This document shows, in pieces, positions 62,528 to 64,000 of a DNA stretch of 64,000 nt. The stretch covers positions 7,044 through 71,043 of the forward strand of contig CAZAOK010000005.1 of assembly GCA_964486725.1 (NCBI GenBank). The letters are read 5' to 3'. Position 1 is the stretch's first letter. The number at the start of each line of letters is the position of its first letter. The position numbers and the translations under genes were made by a program. Below the pieces are notes generated by a model. That model worked only from the letters and a program-made list of their open reading frames with translations, had not been told where the DNA came from and made no database searches. The DNA comes from M55B154 sp964486725 (lineage in GTDB: Bacteria; Spirochaetota; UBA4802; UB4802).

Positions 62528-63997
62528 CTATTTAAAAGAATACCCCTCAGTGCTTATAAGAATTTCACAGGCATCCACAACTCCAGGGTCATATAATACT
62601 CCCCTTTGGGTGATTATCTCTTCAAGAGCGGTTGCGATGCCCAGTGCGGGCCGGTATGGACGGTGAGAGGCCATTGCTTCAACCACGTCTGCCACTGCCA
62701 GTATCCTGGCATGCATATTTATCTCTTCACCTGCAAGACCGTATGGATATCCTGACCCGTCATACCTCTCATGATGCTGGAGAACTATATGTGCCAGTGG
62801 CCAGGGAAATTCGATTGTTTTGAGAATTTCAAAAGCTGTCAGAGGATGACTCTTTATCAATTCAAATTCAAGCTCACTTATCCTGCCCGGTTTACTGAGT
62901 ATCTCGGCGGGAACCGATATTTTGCCAAGATCGTGAATGATCCCTCCCAGCCGGATTCCCTCCACCTCATCCACACCAAGACCCATCTTTCCCGCAATTG
63001 CCCTGGCAAGGTCTGCAACCCGGCGCTGATGACCAGCTGTATAAGGATCCCGTGATTCAACGGTCAGCGCCATGGCCTGAATCACTCCGCCCATAGCCGT
63101 GCGCAATTGATGCAGGGTTTTCTTGAGCTTCTCGTCAGATTGTTTACGCTCACGGGCGTTGGCAAAGATCTCTCCAACCATTTTCATCAGGGTAATAATA
63201 TCACCATGCCAGTTCTTTTCATTGTACACTGTACTCAGGCCGATAATCCCCCTTACAAGACCGCTGCTTACCACCGGCACCAGCACAAATGATTTAATTG
63301 GCAACTCTTTAATAAAAGCCTGGTCCCCGGGGGTCTTTAGATCATCAATGGATTTACATGACACGGTTTCTTTTGCAAGTATCCGGTCTGACAGAAATGG
63401 CACCTGTTCTACGGCCATATTCACCATCATGTCCTTGATAGAAGGGACATCATTGTGGCACCACTCGCATCCGGACTCAATGACACTGCAATCATGATTG
63501 AAAAAGTAAACACCGGCACGATCCGCTTCTGAAAAAACTGCTATTCTCTCAAGTGCATCTACGATCCCGTTCTCAATTTCACTGTAATCAAGATTTATAA
63601 AATAAGTTGAAATATGGGTGACAATCCTTTCAAATCCAACCCTGAACCGCAGAAGCTCCCTGGCCAGCTTCTTATCAGATACATCACGAATAGAGATCAT
63701 CACATGCTTCTCATCAAGATTTTCTCCGATTATATCATACCAGCTCTTAAATCCTCCCCCGTCCTCAAAAAGAACAGTTGTTGAAAAGGGAACGTCATGG
63801 GGAGCTTCACGAATATAATGATAGATACCCTGTGCCGTATCGCTATCAAGCTGCAGTTTCTCCACAAGATTCTTTACTGTTGGTTTACGGCCTCTATCAT
63901 TCAGAAACGTAGTCATGTTTCGGTTGAAATACACTATTGAACCGTCTCGTCCACATATGGCCACTGCTTCATTGAGACGATCAAGAAGTGATACCAT
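62528..63997 (-). CDS. PAS-GAF-HD-GYP signalling protein
   Basis: At least 489 residues; the reading frame is still open at the window edge, so the start at 63997 may not be the true one. A PAS domain (about 1-115) has AVAICGRDGSIVYFNRN. A GAF domain (about 120-290) has DRAGVYFF and cysteines in ESGCEWCHND. The HD-GYP domain (about 300-489) has TAGHQRRVADLARAI, HDLGK and HHERYDGSGYPYG. This composition predicts a cyclic-di-GMP phosphodiesterase controlled by two sensory inputs. It shares the HD-GYP sequence closely with the response regulator at 3799-4965 (RPYRPALG versus RPYRGALG). Confidence 0.9.
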   Translation of the reverse strand: MVSLLDRLNEAVAICGRDGSIVYFNRNMTTFLNDRGRKPTVKNLVEKLQLDSDTAQGIYHYIREAPHDVPFSTTVLFEDGGGFKSWYDIIGENLDEKHVMISIRDVSDKKLARELLRFRVGFERIVTHISTYFINLDYSEIENGIVDALERIAVFSEADRAGVYFFNHDCSVIESGCEWCHNDVPSIKDMMVNMAVEQVPFLSDRILAKETVSCKSIDDLKTPGDQAFIKELPIKSFVLVPVVSSGLVRGIIGLSTVYNEKNWHGDIITLMKMVGEIFANARERKQSDEKLKKTLHQLRTAMGGVIQAMALTVESRDPYTAGHQRRVADLARAIAGKMGLGVDEVEGIRLGGIIHDLGKISVPAEILSKPGRISELEFELIKSHPLTAFEILKTIEFPWPLAHIVLQHHERYDGSGYPYGLAGEEINMHARILAVADVVEAMASHRPYRPALGIATALEEIITQRGVLYDPGVVDACEILISTEGYSFK

Positions 63998-64000
63998 TAA

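Noticed and set aside
1..64000. CRISPR arrays, rRNA genes, integrases or prophage genes
   Set aside because: No regularly spaced repeats, rRNA-like stretches or phage/integrase proteins were seen; the only mobile-element gene is the RAYT transposase.

Overview
This window looks like part of the chromosome of an uncultured diderm (Gram-negative type) bacterium, probably a metagenome assembly: a run of exactly 100 Ns at 50884-50983 marks a scaffold join. The mix of genes is compatible with Spirochaetota or an allied lineage. It includes a membrane-sensor SpoIIE-type regulator, HD-GYP regulators, a flagellin-fold protein, two CLC transporters and a giant SprA/Sov-like outer-membrane protein. No rRNA is present, so the phylum call is inference only.

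Layout. 1-8137: 5' part of leuS, a CLC antiporter next to a PtsN-type IIA protein, an HD-GYP response regulator, a small beta-barrel protein and a second CLC antiporter carrying CBS and TrkA-C domains. 8271-17488: a lipid/flavin block with an acyl-CoA ligase, a 2,4-dienoyl-CoA reductase-like enzyme and three nitronate monooxygenase/FabK-type paralogues. Two of these genes share a nearly identical palindromic operator. Inside the block sit a REP-associated Y1 transposase and, on each side of it, a paralogous 35-36 residue mini-gene; these two mini-genes are the most novel-looking element in the window. 17588-25483: tldD/pmbA protease pair, an N-formylglutamate amidohydrolase-like protein, a half-size TauE protein, a TetR regulator with an SDR oxidoreductase, and a CopA copper ATPase with palindromic repeats on both sides. 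25871-38937: orphan MCE protein, radA, a YkgJ-type Cys-cluster protein, an M23 peptidase, the 1912-residue SprA-like protein, a DHH phosphoesterase and a membrane SpoIIE-type protein.

39274-46826 is a housekeeping run on the plus strand: ispE, tRNA-Gln, glmU (uridyltransferase half only, apparently with an ATC start), prs, rplY, a Pth homologue lacking catalytic residues, a TPR lipoprotein or secreted protein, yebC, ruvC and ruvA. Then come a flagellin-domain protein with a Sec-type signal, a PadR regulator, a CheY/cyclic-nucleotide-binding pair and a TtcA-family thiolase.

50984-59058 (minus strand) is a complete Mbh-type operon in the order mbhA-B-C-D-(E-F fused)-G-H-I-J-K-L-M-N. It encodes a Mrp-type Na+/H+ antiporter joined to a membrane-bound group 4 [NiFe] hydrogenase module, with both nickel-ligand CxxC pairs intact. 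Electrons from reduced ferredoxin would reduce protons while the Mrp part exports ions. The scaffold gap cuts the last gene. Upstream on the same strand are a membrane-anchored AraC regulator and a YkgJ protein. guaB and a PAS-GAF-HD-GYP protein close the window.
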